Source of the DNA: Bacillota bacterium
Lineage (GTDB): Bacteria > Bacillota > Clostridia > Clostridiales > Clostridiaceae
Direction of reading: 5' to 3'
Length of the DNA stretch: 15,364 bases
NCBI GenBank assembly: GCA_023451395.1
Contig: JAEXZL010000001.1
Coordinates: forward strand, 1 to 15,364
The notes beneath the pieces are model-generated. The model was given only the letters and a program-made list of their open reading frames with translations. It searched no databases and was not told where the DNA came from. Position numbers and translations under genes: made by a program. The first letter of the stretch is position 1. Every line of letters begins with the position of its first letter. Positions 6,380 through 12,965 of the stretch are shown piece by piece.

Positions 6380-7669
6380 ATGAATGATTTAGAGAAGAAA
6401 CAAGATAGCATCAAAGTTTATGTGAATTCAACAGAAAAGCAAAAACAACTATACAAAAAAACAATAAATATAGTAATGTTTGCACAAATTTTTGGAGGAG
6501 CAGGTCTTGCAGCCGGAGTGACCGTAGGTGCCTTATTAGCACAGCAGATGCTTGGAACAGATAATCTGGCAGGTGTTCCAATGGCTTTATTTACACTTGG
6601 ATCTGCTGGAGCAGCCATGTTAGTGGGAAGATTTTCACAGAAATTTGGGCGTCGTATTGGACTTAGTATTGGATTTTTAACAGGCGGTTTAGGGGCTGCA
6701 GGAATTGTACTTGCAGCAGTATTGAATAATATCCCTTTAATGTTTATTTCATTACTAATTTATGGCTCTGGTACAGCAACTAATCTTCAGGCACGTTATG
6801 CTGGTACAGATTTAGCTAGCCCTAAGCAGAGAGCAACGGCAGTTAGTATGGGCATGGTTTCTACAACCTTTGGTGCAGTGGCAGGTCCTAATTTAACTAA
6901 TGTTATGGGTAACTTCGCTGAATATATTGGAGTACCTAGCCTTGCAGGTCCTTTTATATTAGCAGCACTAGCGTATACTCTTGCAGGATTAGCAATTTTC
7001 TTTTTACTAACACCTGATCCACTATTTGTTGCAAATGCAATTGCATACAATGAAAATGAGAATACGGATTATGCTAAAGTGAATGTAGCAAATAATTCAT
7101 TATCAACTAAAGGTGAAATTAGTATTGGTGCAACAATTATGATTTTAACTCAAATTGTTATGGTTTCAATTATGACTATGACACCAATATATATGAAAAG
7201 CCATGGATATGATCTTAAAGAGGTTGGATTAGTAATAGGATTTCATATTGGCTCTATGTATCTCCCTTCATTAATAACAGGAGTTATAGCTGACAAAATA
7301 GGAAAAAAATTGATTGTAGCTCTATCAGGTATAACTTTAGTACTTTCTGCTTTAATTGCAGCTCTAGCTCCACCTAGCTCATTAGTGTTATTAATCGTTG
7401 CACTTTCATTGCTTGGTTTAGGATGGAACTTAGGTTTGATCAGCGGTACTGCAATTATCGTAGATTCTACTGTACCATCTAACAGAGCAAAAATACAAGG
7501 GTCTATTGATGTTTTAATATCTTTATCTGGAGCAGCAAGTGGATTTATTGCAGGGATAGTAGTATCTCATTCTAGTTATATGGCTCTCTCTTTAGGTGGA
7601 GGTGTTCTTGCACTTATACTTCTTCCAATTATTATGTGGTCTAATTTTAATAAAAAGACAGAGAGTTAA
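6380..7669 (+). CDS. Major facilitator superfamily transporter
   Basis: This 429-residue protein has about 12 membrane helices in two bundles, with a polar N-terminus of some 30 residues and a charged central loop near residues 220-245 (NENENTDYAKVN). The MFS motif A is seen as GRFSQKFGRRIG after helix 2, with a weaker copy, GVIADKIGKK, in the second half; this pseudo-symmetry is typical. AAAGGA lies upstream of the ATG. Its substrate is not evident. Because it is divergent from an ArsR-rhodanese regulator it may carry a sulfur compound, thiol-reactive toxin or anion; that is inference. Several arginines use CGT, less common in the neighbouring operons. A weak terminator-like hairpin follows. 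Confidence 0.92.
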   Translation: MNDLEKKQDSIKVYVNSTEKQKQLYKKTINIVMFAQIFGGAGLAAGVTVGALLAQQMLGTDNLAGVPMALFTLGSAGAAMLVGRFSQKFGRRIGLSIGFLTGGLGAAGIVLAAVLNNIPLMFISLLIYGSGTATNLQARYAGTDLASPKQRATAVSMGMVSTTFGAVAGPNLTNVMGNFAEYIGVPSLAGPFILAALAYTLAGLAIFFLLTPDPLFVANAIAYNENENTDYAKVNVANNSLSTKGEISIGATIMILTQIVMVSIMTMTPIYMKSHGYDLKEVGLVIGFHIGSMYLPSLITGVIADKIGKKLIVALSGITLVLSALIAALAPPSSLVLLIVALSLLGLGWNLGLISGTAIIVDSTVPSNRAKIQGSIDVLISLSGAASGFIAGIVVSHSSYMALSLGGGVLALILLPIIMWSNFNKKTES

Positions 7670-7684
7670 TAGCTCATTTATTAT

Positions 7685-7723
7685 AAAACACCGTGATATT
7701 CAATATTAAATTTACGGTTTTTT
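7685..7723 (+). terminator. Probable intrinsic terminator after the MFS gene
   Basis: ACCGT (7690-7694) pairs with ACGGT (7714-7718) and flanking A and T runs extend the stem with one mismatch. The loop is long (19 bases) and AT-rich. A run of six T residues ends the element. The stem is modest, so the call is tentative. Confidence 0.5.
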
Positions 7724-7800
7724 AATTTTGTAATACAAGCTTCTTCCTTTCATATAAGATTACCCTGATTTCTCTTTTCGATTATAATTGTTCATTGATG

Positions 7801-7870
7801 TAATTGTATGTAGGTATATGTAAATATATGTAGTTATATATACCTATATGTAAATATATGTAATTATATG
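7801..7870. repeat. Seven tandem 10-bp AT-rich repeats
   Basis: Seven consecutive decamers of the form TARNTATATG or a close variant fill this stretch (for example TAGGTATATG, TAAATATATG, TACCTATATG, TAATTATATG). The period equals about one helical turn. TAGGTATAT (7811-7819) and ATATACCTA (7837-7845) also form an inverted pair. The array ends 26 bases before the -35 box of the next promoter. The rest of 7670-8099 holds the MFS terminator, that promoter and AT-rich leader; no credible gene is seen. Confidence 0.75.
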
Positions 7871-7895
7871 ATAAAATTTAATTTAAAATTTTAAG

Positions 7896-7924
7896 TTGAC
7901 TTTTAAAACCCTTTCTTTTAATAT
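7896..7924 (+). promoter_or_regulatory. Sigma-A promoter for the antiterminator/PTS unit
   Basis: TTGACT (7896-7901) and TAATAT (7919-7924) are separated by 17 bases. This would give a leader of about 170 bases before the antiterminator start. An overlapping TATATA just downstream could act as an alternative -10. Confidence 0.55.
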
Positions 7925-7950
7925 ATAAATATGTAATATTCAAAAAATGT

Positions 7951-7980
7951 AATATATATTTCTTTTACAGAATATATATT
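7951..7980. repeat. Decamer AATATATATT repeated 20 bp apart
   Basis: The self-complementary decamer AATATATATT occurs at 7951-7960 and again at 7971-7980, two helical turns apart, in the leader just after the predicted start of transcription. Such AT-rich direct repeats can be protein sites, but base composition here makes chance plausible. Confidence 0.4.
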
Positions 7981-8099
7981 GTATATAGTGTTAAAAATCG
8001 GATTGAGGGATAAGCATTTTGAGTTTCTAGCTAATGTATCTATAAAACAATACGAGCTGTTAACGTTTAATATCTCTGTAAAAGAGAGGTGAGTTTGTA

Positions 8100-8927
8100 T
8101 TGATAGTTATCAAAAAAATTTATAACAATAACATCGCTTTAGTAGACAGCAGTGGTATTACTAAAATTGCCACAGGAGCGGGGATTGCTTTTAAAAAGAA
8201 AATCGGTGATTTTATTATTGAAGATCAAATAGAGGAGCAGTTTATCTTAGAAAAGGACATACAGATAAATAGCTATGAAGATATTTTCAATAATATTAGT
8301 CCTGAGATTTTTGAGGTAATAAACAAAGCAATAAATTATGCTTCTCAGGCCTTAGAAGTTGATTTTAACAGTACAAGTAAGCTGGCAATGATTGACCATA
8401 TCTATTATGCAATTAAGAGGTATGAGGAAGGGAACCCCATAAAAAACATTCTTTTATGGGAGCTTAAAAGATTATATAAACGAGAATACATGGTGGCAAA
8501 AAAATGTATTGATATTATTAATAAGAATCTTAATGTGGCCTTAAGTGATGATGAATGTGGATTTATAACCCTTCATTTCATAAATGTTACCTACAGTGAG
8601 GCTGAAAGAAACCATGCGGTGATTGAGGCTGAGGTCATTAACGATATTCTCAATATAATCAAAAATCATTACAGGATATCTTTAGATAGGGAAAGCGAAA
8701 AAATAAATCGTTTAGTAACCCATATTAGATACTTTGTAAGAAAGATTGCCAGTAAGGAAGTAACTAAAAGCAAAAACAGCTATTTATACAATTATTATAG
8801 GAAGATGCATGAGGATGCCTATTCCTGTACTAAAAAAATTGAAAGTTATGTTAAGGAAAAGCTTAATTTTCAAATGAATGATGATGAACTATTATATTTT
8901 ATTATTCACTTAGTAAATTTAATTTAA
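8100..8927 (+). CDS. BglG/LicT-family transcription antiterminator (CAT domain and two PRDs)
   Basis: This 275-residue protein binds nascent mRNA at a RAT site and stops a terminator from forming, under control of PTS phosphorylation. The CAT RNA-binding domain is residues 1-55, with NNNIALVDSSG and the GAGIAFKKKIGD stretch. PRD1 follows at about 65-170 and PRD2 at about 175-275. All four regulatory histidines are present: H100 (MIDHIYYAI), H159 (FITLHFIN), H208 (LVTHIRYF) and H270 (FIIHLVN), nearly the numbering of Bacillus LicT. The start is TTG at 8100, which has GAGGTGA eight bases upstream. A matching RAT lies nine bases after the stop, before the PTS gene, so the regulator and its target are adjacent, as in licT-bglP. 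Confidence 0.95.
   Translation: MIVIKKIYNNNIALVDSSGITKIATGAGIAFKKKIGDFIIEDQIEEQFILEKDIQINSYEDIFNNISPEIFEVINKAINYASQALEVDFNSTSKLAMIDHIYYAIKRYEEGNPIKNILLWELKRLYKREYMVAKKCIDIINKNLNVALSDDECGFITLHFINVTYSEAERNHAVIEAEVINDILNIIKNHYRISLDRESEKINRLVTHIRYFVRKIASKEVTKSKNSYLYNYYRKMHEDAYSCTKKIESYVKEKLNFQMNDDELLYFIIHLVNLI
8869..8898 (+). promoter_or_regulatory. Possible weak promoter inside the end of the antiterminator gene
   Basis: TTCAAA (8869-8874) and TATATT (8893-8898) are 18 bases apart. Transcription would begin some 30 bases before the RAT, giving the PTS gene its own start. The boxes are weak and lie in coding, AT-rich sequence, so read-through from 7896 is the main alternative. Confidence 0.25.
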
Positions 8928-8935
8928 TAAAATTT

Positions 8936-8964
8936 GGATTGTTACCGTTATGGGCAAGACCTAA
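8936..8964 (+). promoter_or_regulatory. RAT (ribonucleic antiterminator) site
   Basis: The segment starts GGATTGTTAC and ends GGGCAAGACCTAA, matching the LicT/SacT-class RAT consensus (GGATTGTTACTG, then GCAGGCAAAACCTAA). Its last nine bases (8956-8964) are also the 5' arm of the terminator that follows, so RAT folding and terminator folding are mutually exclusive. The antiterminator coded just upstream should stabilise the RAT form and allow transcription of the PTS permease gene. Confidence 0.9.
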
Positions 8965-9009
8965 TCTCCTTTAACAATAATGTTAAAGGAGTTAGGTCTT
9001 TTATTTTTT
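8956..9009 (+). terminator. Regulated intrinsic terminator overlapping the RAT
   Basis: Arm 8956-8976 pairs with 8981-9000 over 20 base pairs with one bulged T and the loop ATAA. A T-rich tail (8999-9009) follows. It is a strong terminator that would block the PTS gene unless the antiterminator holds the RAT. Confidence 0.92.
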
Positions 9010-9088
9010 AATATAACATTAGCTATAATTGGCAAACCTCAAACCCGATTGATATATAATTTTTCAAAATGAAAGGAGTAATAATATT

Positions 9089-10555
9089 ATGATGAAGTAT
9101 TTTCAAAAGCTAGGTAAGGCACTTATGCTACCTGTTGCAGTTCTTCCTGTAGCTGCAATTATGATGGGTATAGGCTATGCTCTTGCTCCAGAAACAATGC
9201 AAGGTGGAGATATTACAGGAGTAATAGGCTTCCTTGGACTCTTTTTAGTTAAAACAGGAGCCGCAGTTATAGATTATTTACCAATGCTTTTTGCTGTGGG
9301 TGTAGCCATTGGCTTATCCGATGATCAGCATGGCTCTGCAGGTCTTGCAGGCTTAGTAGCCTACCTTACAGTAACTACCTTATTATCAGAAGGGGTTGTT
9401 ACAACAATAAATCCAGACATGGCACCAGAGAAGCTTTTAGCCTTCCAAAAGGTTGCAAATGCATTTATAGGTATTATTTCAGGTGTTAGTGCAAGTGTTT
9501 GTTATAATAAGTTCAAAAATGTTAACCTTCCAGTTGCTTTATCCTTCTTTAGCGGTAAGCGTGCTGTTCCTATAGTAACTTCCTTCTTAATGGTTGCTGA
9601 GTCTGCAATTCTCTACTTTATATGGCCAGTTGTATTTACAGCACTTATATCCTTTGGTCAGGCTATTATGGGCTTAGAGGCAGTTGGAGCAGGTATTTAT
9701 GCTTTCTTTAACCGTTTATTAATTCCTACTGGTCTTCATCATGCATTAAATGCAGTTTTCTGGTTTGATATTGCTGGAATTGCTGACATTAATAAATTCT
9801 GGGGCTTTGCAGAAGGCGGAATTAAAGGAATTACTGGTATGTATCAGGCAGGTTTCTTCCCAGTTATGATGTTTGGTTTGCCAGCAGCAGCATTAGCTAT
9901 GTACCATACTGCTAAAGATAACAAGAAAAAGACTGCAGCAGGAATCCTTCTTGCAGGTGCTGTAGCTTCCTTTGTATCCGGTGTTACAGAGCCATTAGAA
10001 TTTGCATTTATGTTCTTAGCTCCAGGACTTTACTTAATCCATGCATTACTAACAGGTATCTCCGTATTTATAGCAGCTACCTTCCATTGGACAGCAGGCT
10101 TCTGCTTTAGTGCTGGTGCCACTGACTTTATATTCAGCTCCAGACTTCCAATGGCAAATAAACCTTATATGCTTCTGCTTTTAGGCTTAGTGTTTGCTGT
10201 ACTTTACTACGTTATCTTCCGTTTTGCAATTGTAAAATTCAATCTAAAGACTCCAGGAAGAGAAGATGATGAAGTTAGCGAAGAGGAAATGCATACTTCC
10301 TTATCAAGCAATAACTATACTGAGGTTGCTAAGACAATTCTTGAGGGCTTAGGCGGAAAAGAAAATATAGCTACTTTAGATAACTGTATAACAAGACTAA
10401 GAATAGAAGTTAAGGATATGCTTAAGGTAAGCGATAAAAAGATTAAATCAGCTGGTGTTGCAGGAGTAATGAAGCCAGGCAAGACCTCAGTTCAGGTAAT
10501 TGTGGGAACTCAGGTTCAGTTTGTTGCTGATGAAATGAAAAAGCTAATTAAATAA
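9089..10555 (+). CDS. nagE: PTS permease EIICB, N-acetylglucosamine type
   Basis: This 488-residue membrane protein imports and phosphorylates a sugar. EIIC fills roughly residues 1-385: ALMLPVAVLPVAAIMMGIGY near the start, then GLHHALN (H217, H218) and the substrate-loop motif GVTEPLEF with E301. EIIB fills about 405-488, with the phosphorylated cysteine C433 in LDNCITRLR. There is no EIIA domain, so a separate EIIA must supply phosphate. HHALNAVFWFDIAG and GMYQAGFFPVMMFGLPAAA point to the GlcNAc (NagE) branch rather than glucose PtsG; this is judged from memory. The first of two ATGs suits the GGAG at 9075-9078. Expression depends on the RAT/terminator ahead of it. Confidence 0.92.
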   Translation: MMKYFQKLGKALMLPVAVLPVAAIMMGIGYALAPETMQGGDITGVIGFLGLFLVKTGAAVIDYLPMLFAVGVAIGLSDDQHGSAGLAGLVAYLTVTTLLSEGVVTTINPDMAPEKLLAFQKVANAFIGIISGVSASVCYNKFKNVNLPVALSFFSGKRAVPIVTSFLMVAESAILYFIWPVVFTALISFGQAIMGLEAVGAGIYAFFNRLLIPTGLHHALNAVFWFDIAGIADINKFWGFAEGGIKGITGMYQAGFFPVMMFGLPAAALAMYHTAKDNKKKTAAGILLAGAVASFVSGVTEPLEFAFMFLAPGLYLIHALLTGISVFIAATFHWTAGFCFSAGATDFIFSSRLPMANKPYMLLLLGLVFAVLYYVIFRFAIVKFNLKTPGREDDEVSEEEMHTSLSSNNYTEVAKTILEGLGGKENIATLDNCITRLRIEVKDMLKVSDKKIKSAGVAGVMKPGKTSVQVIVGTQVQFVADEMKKLIK

Positions 10556-10569
10556 TCTTAAAATAATTT

Positions 10570-10600
10570 AAAAAGCGAGATCTTAGGGTCTCGCTTTTTT
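10570..10600. terminator. Intrinsic terminator after the PTS gene, probably bidirectional
   Basis: AAAAAGCGAGA (10570-10580) pairs with TCTCGCTTTTT (10589-10599) across an eight-base loop, followed by T residues. On the opposite strand the A-run becomes a T-tract. The converging minus-strand gene stops at 10646, so the hairpin can serve both. Confidence 0.9.
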
Positions 10601-10645
10601 ACTTAGCTCTTGTAAATAGATAGATAGGAAATGCTAACATAAAAG

Positions 10646-11716
10646 TTATAGCTTTAGATCCCCTTCTTTAATCCATCCAACTCTTCTTAATAGATTTCCA
10701 AAGATGGGTGTGAGAACTGCGGGCAAAAGGAAGCTTATCATTAGTAAGCCTGTCCAATCCATTAGAGTAATTGAAGCCTTGGCTCCTTTAGCAATATCAT
10801 TAATCCAACCAGTATAAACTCCGATCTGTCCCACAAGACCACAGGTACCCATGCCGGAGGAAATGGCAGCACCATTCATTTGGAGCTTAAATACCACCGT
10901 AGCTATGGGGCCTGTTATGGCAGAGACAATAATGGGTGGGAGCCAAATCCTTGGGTTCTTCACTATGTTTCCCATCTGAAGCATGCTGGTTCCTAATCCT
11001 TGAGAAAGGAGGCCTCCCCAGCGGTTTTCCTTAAAGCTCATTACTGCAAAGCCTACCATTTGTGCACAGCAGCCTGCTACAGCAGCTCCTCCAGCTAAAC
11101 CAGTAAGACTCAAGGCTGCACAAATAGCAGCACTACTTATGGGAAGCGTTAGAGCTATTCCAACTACCACAGATACTATTATACCCATTAGGAAGGGTTG
11201 TAAATCTGTAGCCCACATAATAAGCTGTCCTACGGAACTGGCAGCTGAGCCTATAGCTGGAGCCCACCAGGAGGATAATAAAACACCAATAAAAATAGTT
11301 ATAAAGGGTGTAACAATTATATCCACCTTTGTCTCCTGAGATATGGCTTTACCTGCTTCAGCAGCAAAGATCGTAACCACCAGAACTGCTAAAGGGCCTC
11401 CCGCTCCTCCTAAGGTGTTAGCAGCGCTACCTACAGCAATAAGTGAAAAAAGTACCAGAGGTGGAGCTTGAAGGGCATAACCAATGGAGATTGCCATTGC
11501 CGGTCCTGCCACACTCTTGGCATAGGTTCCCACTGTTATTAGAAAGTCAATCTTAAGCTGCTCTCCTAAGGTAGAGATTATTGTTCCTATAAGAAGAGAA
11601 GCAAAAAGCCCTTGAGCCATAGCTCCCAAGGCATCTATTCCATATCTCTTGGCAGAAAAAATTATATTTTTCTTTTTCAAAAATTCTTTAATTGTGTTAT
11701 TCACATTCATTCTCAA
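10646..11716 (-). CDS. PTS EIIC-like membrane protein (PTS_EIIC_2 / PfoR-like)
   Basis: This 356-residue integral membrane protein has about ten hydrophobic segments rich in Gly and Ala. It resembles the PTS_EIIC_2 family, which includes the clostridial PfoR protein linked to perfringolysin regulation. Recognisable stretches are RYGIDALGAMAQGLFASLL, IGYALQAPPLVLFS and the ending LLPAVLTPIFGNLLRRVGWI. No EIIA or EIIB domain or gene is nearby, so transport through the PTS is unproven and the substrate is unknown. I chose the TTG at 11716 because AAGGGGG is nine bases upstream. The in-frame ATG at 11710 would lie 15 bases away. It has its own promoter and an operator-like dyad, and ends at a shared terminator. 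Confidence 0.85.
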   Translation of the reverse strand: MRMNVNNTIKEFLKKKNIIFSAKRYGIDALGAMAQGLFASLLIGTIISTLGEQLKIDFLITVGTYAKSVAGPAMAISIGYALQAPPLVLFSLIAVGSAANTLGGAGGPLAVLVVTIFAAEAGKAISQETKVDIIVTPFITIFIGVLLSSWWAPAIGSAASSVGQLIMWATDLQPFLMGIIVSVVVGIALTLPISSAAICAALSLTGLAGGAAVAGCCAQMVGFAVMSFKENRWGGLLSQGLGTSMLQMGNIVKNPRIWLPPIIVSAITGPIATVVFKLQMNGAAISSGMGTCGLVGQIGVYTGWINDIAKGAKASITLMDWTGLLMISFLLPAVLTPIFGNLLRRVGWIKEGDLKL

Positions 11717-11747
11717 AGTCTTTTTCCCCCTTGTGTATTTACACCTG

Positions 11748-11771
11748 TATTGTCACCTACTGTTGACAATA
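11748..11771. promoter_or_regulatory. Operator-like dyad over the PfoR-like promoter
   Basis: TATTGTCA (11748-11755) and its exact complement TGACAATA (11764-11771) flank eight bases. One arm covers the -10 and the other the start of the transcript, a repressor position. A third TGACAA at 11784-11789 lies exactly 20 bp from the second arm. The regulator is not identified. Confidence 0.6.
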
Positions 11772-11796
11772 TAGCACAGATTATGACAAAAATCAA
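11768..11796 (-). promoter_or_regulatory. Sigma-A promoter for the PfoR-like gene
   Basis: On the minus strand TTGATT (11796-11791) lies 17 bases before TATATT (11773-11768), which has an extended TGC. The right arm of the dyad overlaps the -10. Confidence 0.65.
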
Positions 11797-11862
11797 TTAT
11801 AGGTATACAAGGAGTGACTAGCTTTCAAGAATTTCTTTGCGTTTTTCTTCATAAACATAATG

Positions 11863-11892
11863 AACAAAACCATCTGAGATTACTCCAGATGG
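11863..11892 (-). terminator. Intrinsic terminator for the DUF2085 transcript
   Basis: Read on the minus strand, CCATCTG (11892-11886) pairs with CAGATGG (11876-11870) across a nine-base loop and is followed by TTTTGTT. It lies 27 bases after the DUF2085 stop and ahead of the PfoR-like gene's own promoter region, so the two units are separate. Confidence 0.75.
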
Positions 11893-11918
11893 CTTGATAT
11901 AAGTACTAGATTATTGAA

Positions 11919-12272
11919 TTATTTTATTAAATGAGCAATATAATAACCGCTTTTATAACCAAGTATAAGTGCCAGGCGAATAAAAGATATAGTGAATATC
12001 CCAGCCATAATACCGGTAATAAGCCTTCTTAAATTATTGCTTTTCCAATAATTTAAAAGCTGAAGACCTCCATCTATAGCTATTGGAATGATTAAAGCTA
12101 TTTCAAATAAAATATGTGTTTTTTTAAAGAAGAATACATAGACAAAACCGAGAAAGTAGCCAATAAGTATTCCAGTGCATCTTGCACATATAGGAAACTG
12201 CTTACCCTTATAATGAAAGGATCTTTCAGGAAGCCTATGGCATAAAAATATGTAATGCAGTATTTTATTCAT
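11919..12272 (-). CDS. DUF2085 family membrane protein
   Basis: This 117-residue protein matches DUF2085: a conserved CHRLPERSF (C11, H12) and FPICARCTGI (C29, C32) in the first third, then three or so membrane helices with IDGGLQLL and NNLRRLITGIMAG. The four Cys/His residues in a short cytoplasmic-side region suggest metal binding, but no function is established for the family to my knowledge. It follows the zinc-ribbon gene by 17 bases on the same strand, likely one operon. The ribosome binding site is unusually poor (no GGAGG-like run before the ATG), so its translation may depend on the upstream gene. Confidence 0.88.
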   Translation of the reverse strand: MNKILHYIFLCHRLPERSFHYKGKQFPICARCTGILIGYFLGFVYVFFFKKTHILFEIALIIPIAIDGGLQLLNYWKSNNLRRLITGIMAGIFTISFIRLALILGYKSGYYIAHLIK

Positions 12273-12289
12273 TTTTTTAAGAAGTTATC

Positions 12290-12577
12290 TTATAGGTTTG
12301 CGGCAAGGCTGAATACAAAGGCAAGAATATAGCCTACAATCCATACAACAATACCAGCTATCATCCATTTGCATACTAACTTTGCAGACTTAGGTTTTTC
12401 ATCCTTCCATAAGAAATATAGTATTAGTCCAACTATCGGAAAGCAGCAGGAAGCAGCACCGGCAATATGAGATGGATTATCTAAAGTATTTTTATCTTCT
12501 TCTTTCACCCTTACTCCACAGGAAGGACATAATTCTGCTCTATCGTCCATAGAGTTCCCGCAATTCTTACAATACAT
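12290..12577 (-). CDS. Zinc-ribbon membrane protein
   Basis: This 95-residue protein starts with a zinc ribbon, MYCKNCG followed by CPSCG, giving cysteines 3, 6, 17 and 20. After a short charged linker come two hydrophobic stretches (CCFPIVGLILYFLW and WMIAGIVVWIVGYILAFVF) that should span the membrane, leaving the ribbon in the cytoplasm. I chose the ATG at 12577 because GGGGG lies seven bases upstream; an ATG six codons earlier has no such site. Its role is not known; proteins of this design are common in clostridia. It is first in a two-gene unit with the DUF2085 protein and has a good promoter. Confidence 0.85.
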   Translation of the reverse strand: MYCKNCGNSMDDRAELCPSCGVRVKEEDKNTLDNPSHIAGAASCCFPIVGLILYFLWKDEKPKSAKLVCKWMIAGIVVWIVGYILAFVFSLAANL

Positions 12578-12607
12578 AATAATACCCCCAATCATAGTTA
12601 TATTATT

Positions 12608-12636
12608 ATTATATTTGGTTGTTTACAATTTATCAA
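12608..12636 (-). promoter_or_regulatory. Sigma-A promoter for the zinc-ribbon/DUF2085 unit
   Basis: On the minus strand TTGATA (12636-12631) lies 17 bases before TATAAT (12613-12608), close to consensus, about 25 bases upstream of the likely transcript start and well placed for the ATG at 12577. Confidence 0.7.
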
Positions 12637-12769
12637 TATTTTTCTATTGCTTGATATTTTTGGAGAAAAGTAAAAGAGTAATATCTTATAGAGCTTGTTT
12701 TTAACTTAGGGGCTTTTCTAAGGACCCAAAAAATTTACAATTTAGTTGTGAATTAATACTAAAAATTCC

Positions 12770-12798
12770 TTGTTATATAACCTTGGCTAGCGTAAAAT
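12770..12798 (+). promoter_or_regulatory. Sigma-A promoter for the folate unit
   Basis: TTGTTA (12770-12775) and TAAAAT (12793-12798) are 17 bases apart. Transcription would start near 12805, about 14 bases before the riboswitch aptamer. Between this and the divergent promoter at 12608 (roughly 12640-12769) I see only AT-rich sequence with a short CTTAG/CTAAG repeat. Confidence 0.6.
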
Positions 12799-12818
12799 TA
12801 GTGTTATCAAATATTTAT

Positions 12819-12912
12819 GTGCAGAGTAGGAAATATGCGTAAAGTGCCTAGGGATAGGAGGTCGCCCTTGGACGAAAAATGCTCAGTCATTTGCGATGTG
12901 TTTCCGCTGCCG
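12819..12912 (+). promoter_or_regulatory. Tetrahydrofolate (THF) riboswitch aptamer
   Basis: The conserved blocks of the class I THF riboswitch appear in order: GCAGAGTAGG, GCGTAAAGTGCC, GGAGGTCG, GGACGAA, TTGCGAT and TTCCGCTGC. Hairpin CCTAGGG/CCCTTGG (12847-12853 with 12865-12871, one mismatch) frames the conserved loop. The closing helix pairs GCAG (12821-12824) with CTGC (12907-12910). It lies directly upstream of folT, the usual place, and should sense reduced folates to reduce expression of folT and folC. Confidence 0.88.
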
Positions 12913-12915
12913 CTG

Positions 12916-12957
12916 CCACAAAGGGAAACCTTCTTTATGTGGTAAATTATAAGGAGG
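12916..12957 (+). promoter_or_regulatory. Riboswitch expression platform with Shine-Dalgarno sequester
   Basis: Two folds exclude each other. One is a hairpin CCACAAAGG (12916-12924), GAAA tetraloop, CCTT, then TGTGG (12938-12942). The other pairs CTTCTTTAT (12930-12938) with ATAAGGAGG (12949-12957), nine pairs with two wobbles, hiding the folT ribosome binding site. No intrinsic terminator is seen, so control is probably at translation. Confidence 0.6.
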
Positions 12958-12965
12958 TATTTTTT

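Noticed and set aside
7801..7870. CRISPR array
   Set aside because: Units are 10 bp with no unique spacers and no cas genes are nearby.
8000..8024. GGATTG with a GCA downstream, resembling a second RAT before the antiterminator gene
   Set aside because: The rest does not fit the consensus and no overlapping terminator hairpin follows.
11751..11768. TnrA/GlnR-type box (TGTNA, seven bases, TNACA)
   Set aside because: The spacer is eight bases, not seven, so the half-sites are out of register for that family.
12879..12965. Longer folT reading frame beginning at an ATG at 12879
   Set aside because: These codons lie inside the riboswitch aptamer and expression platform and code an atypical N-terminus; the ATG at 12966 has AAGGAGGT at proper spacing.
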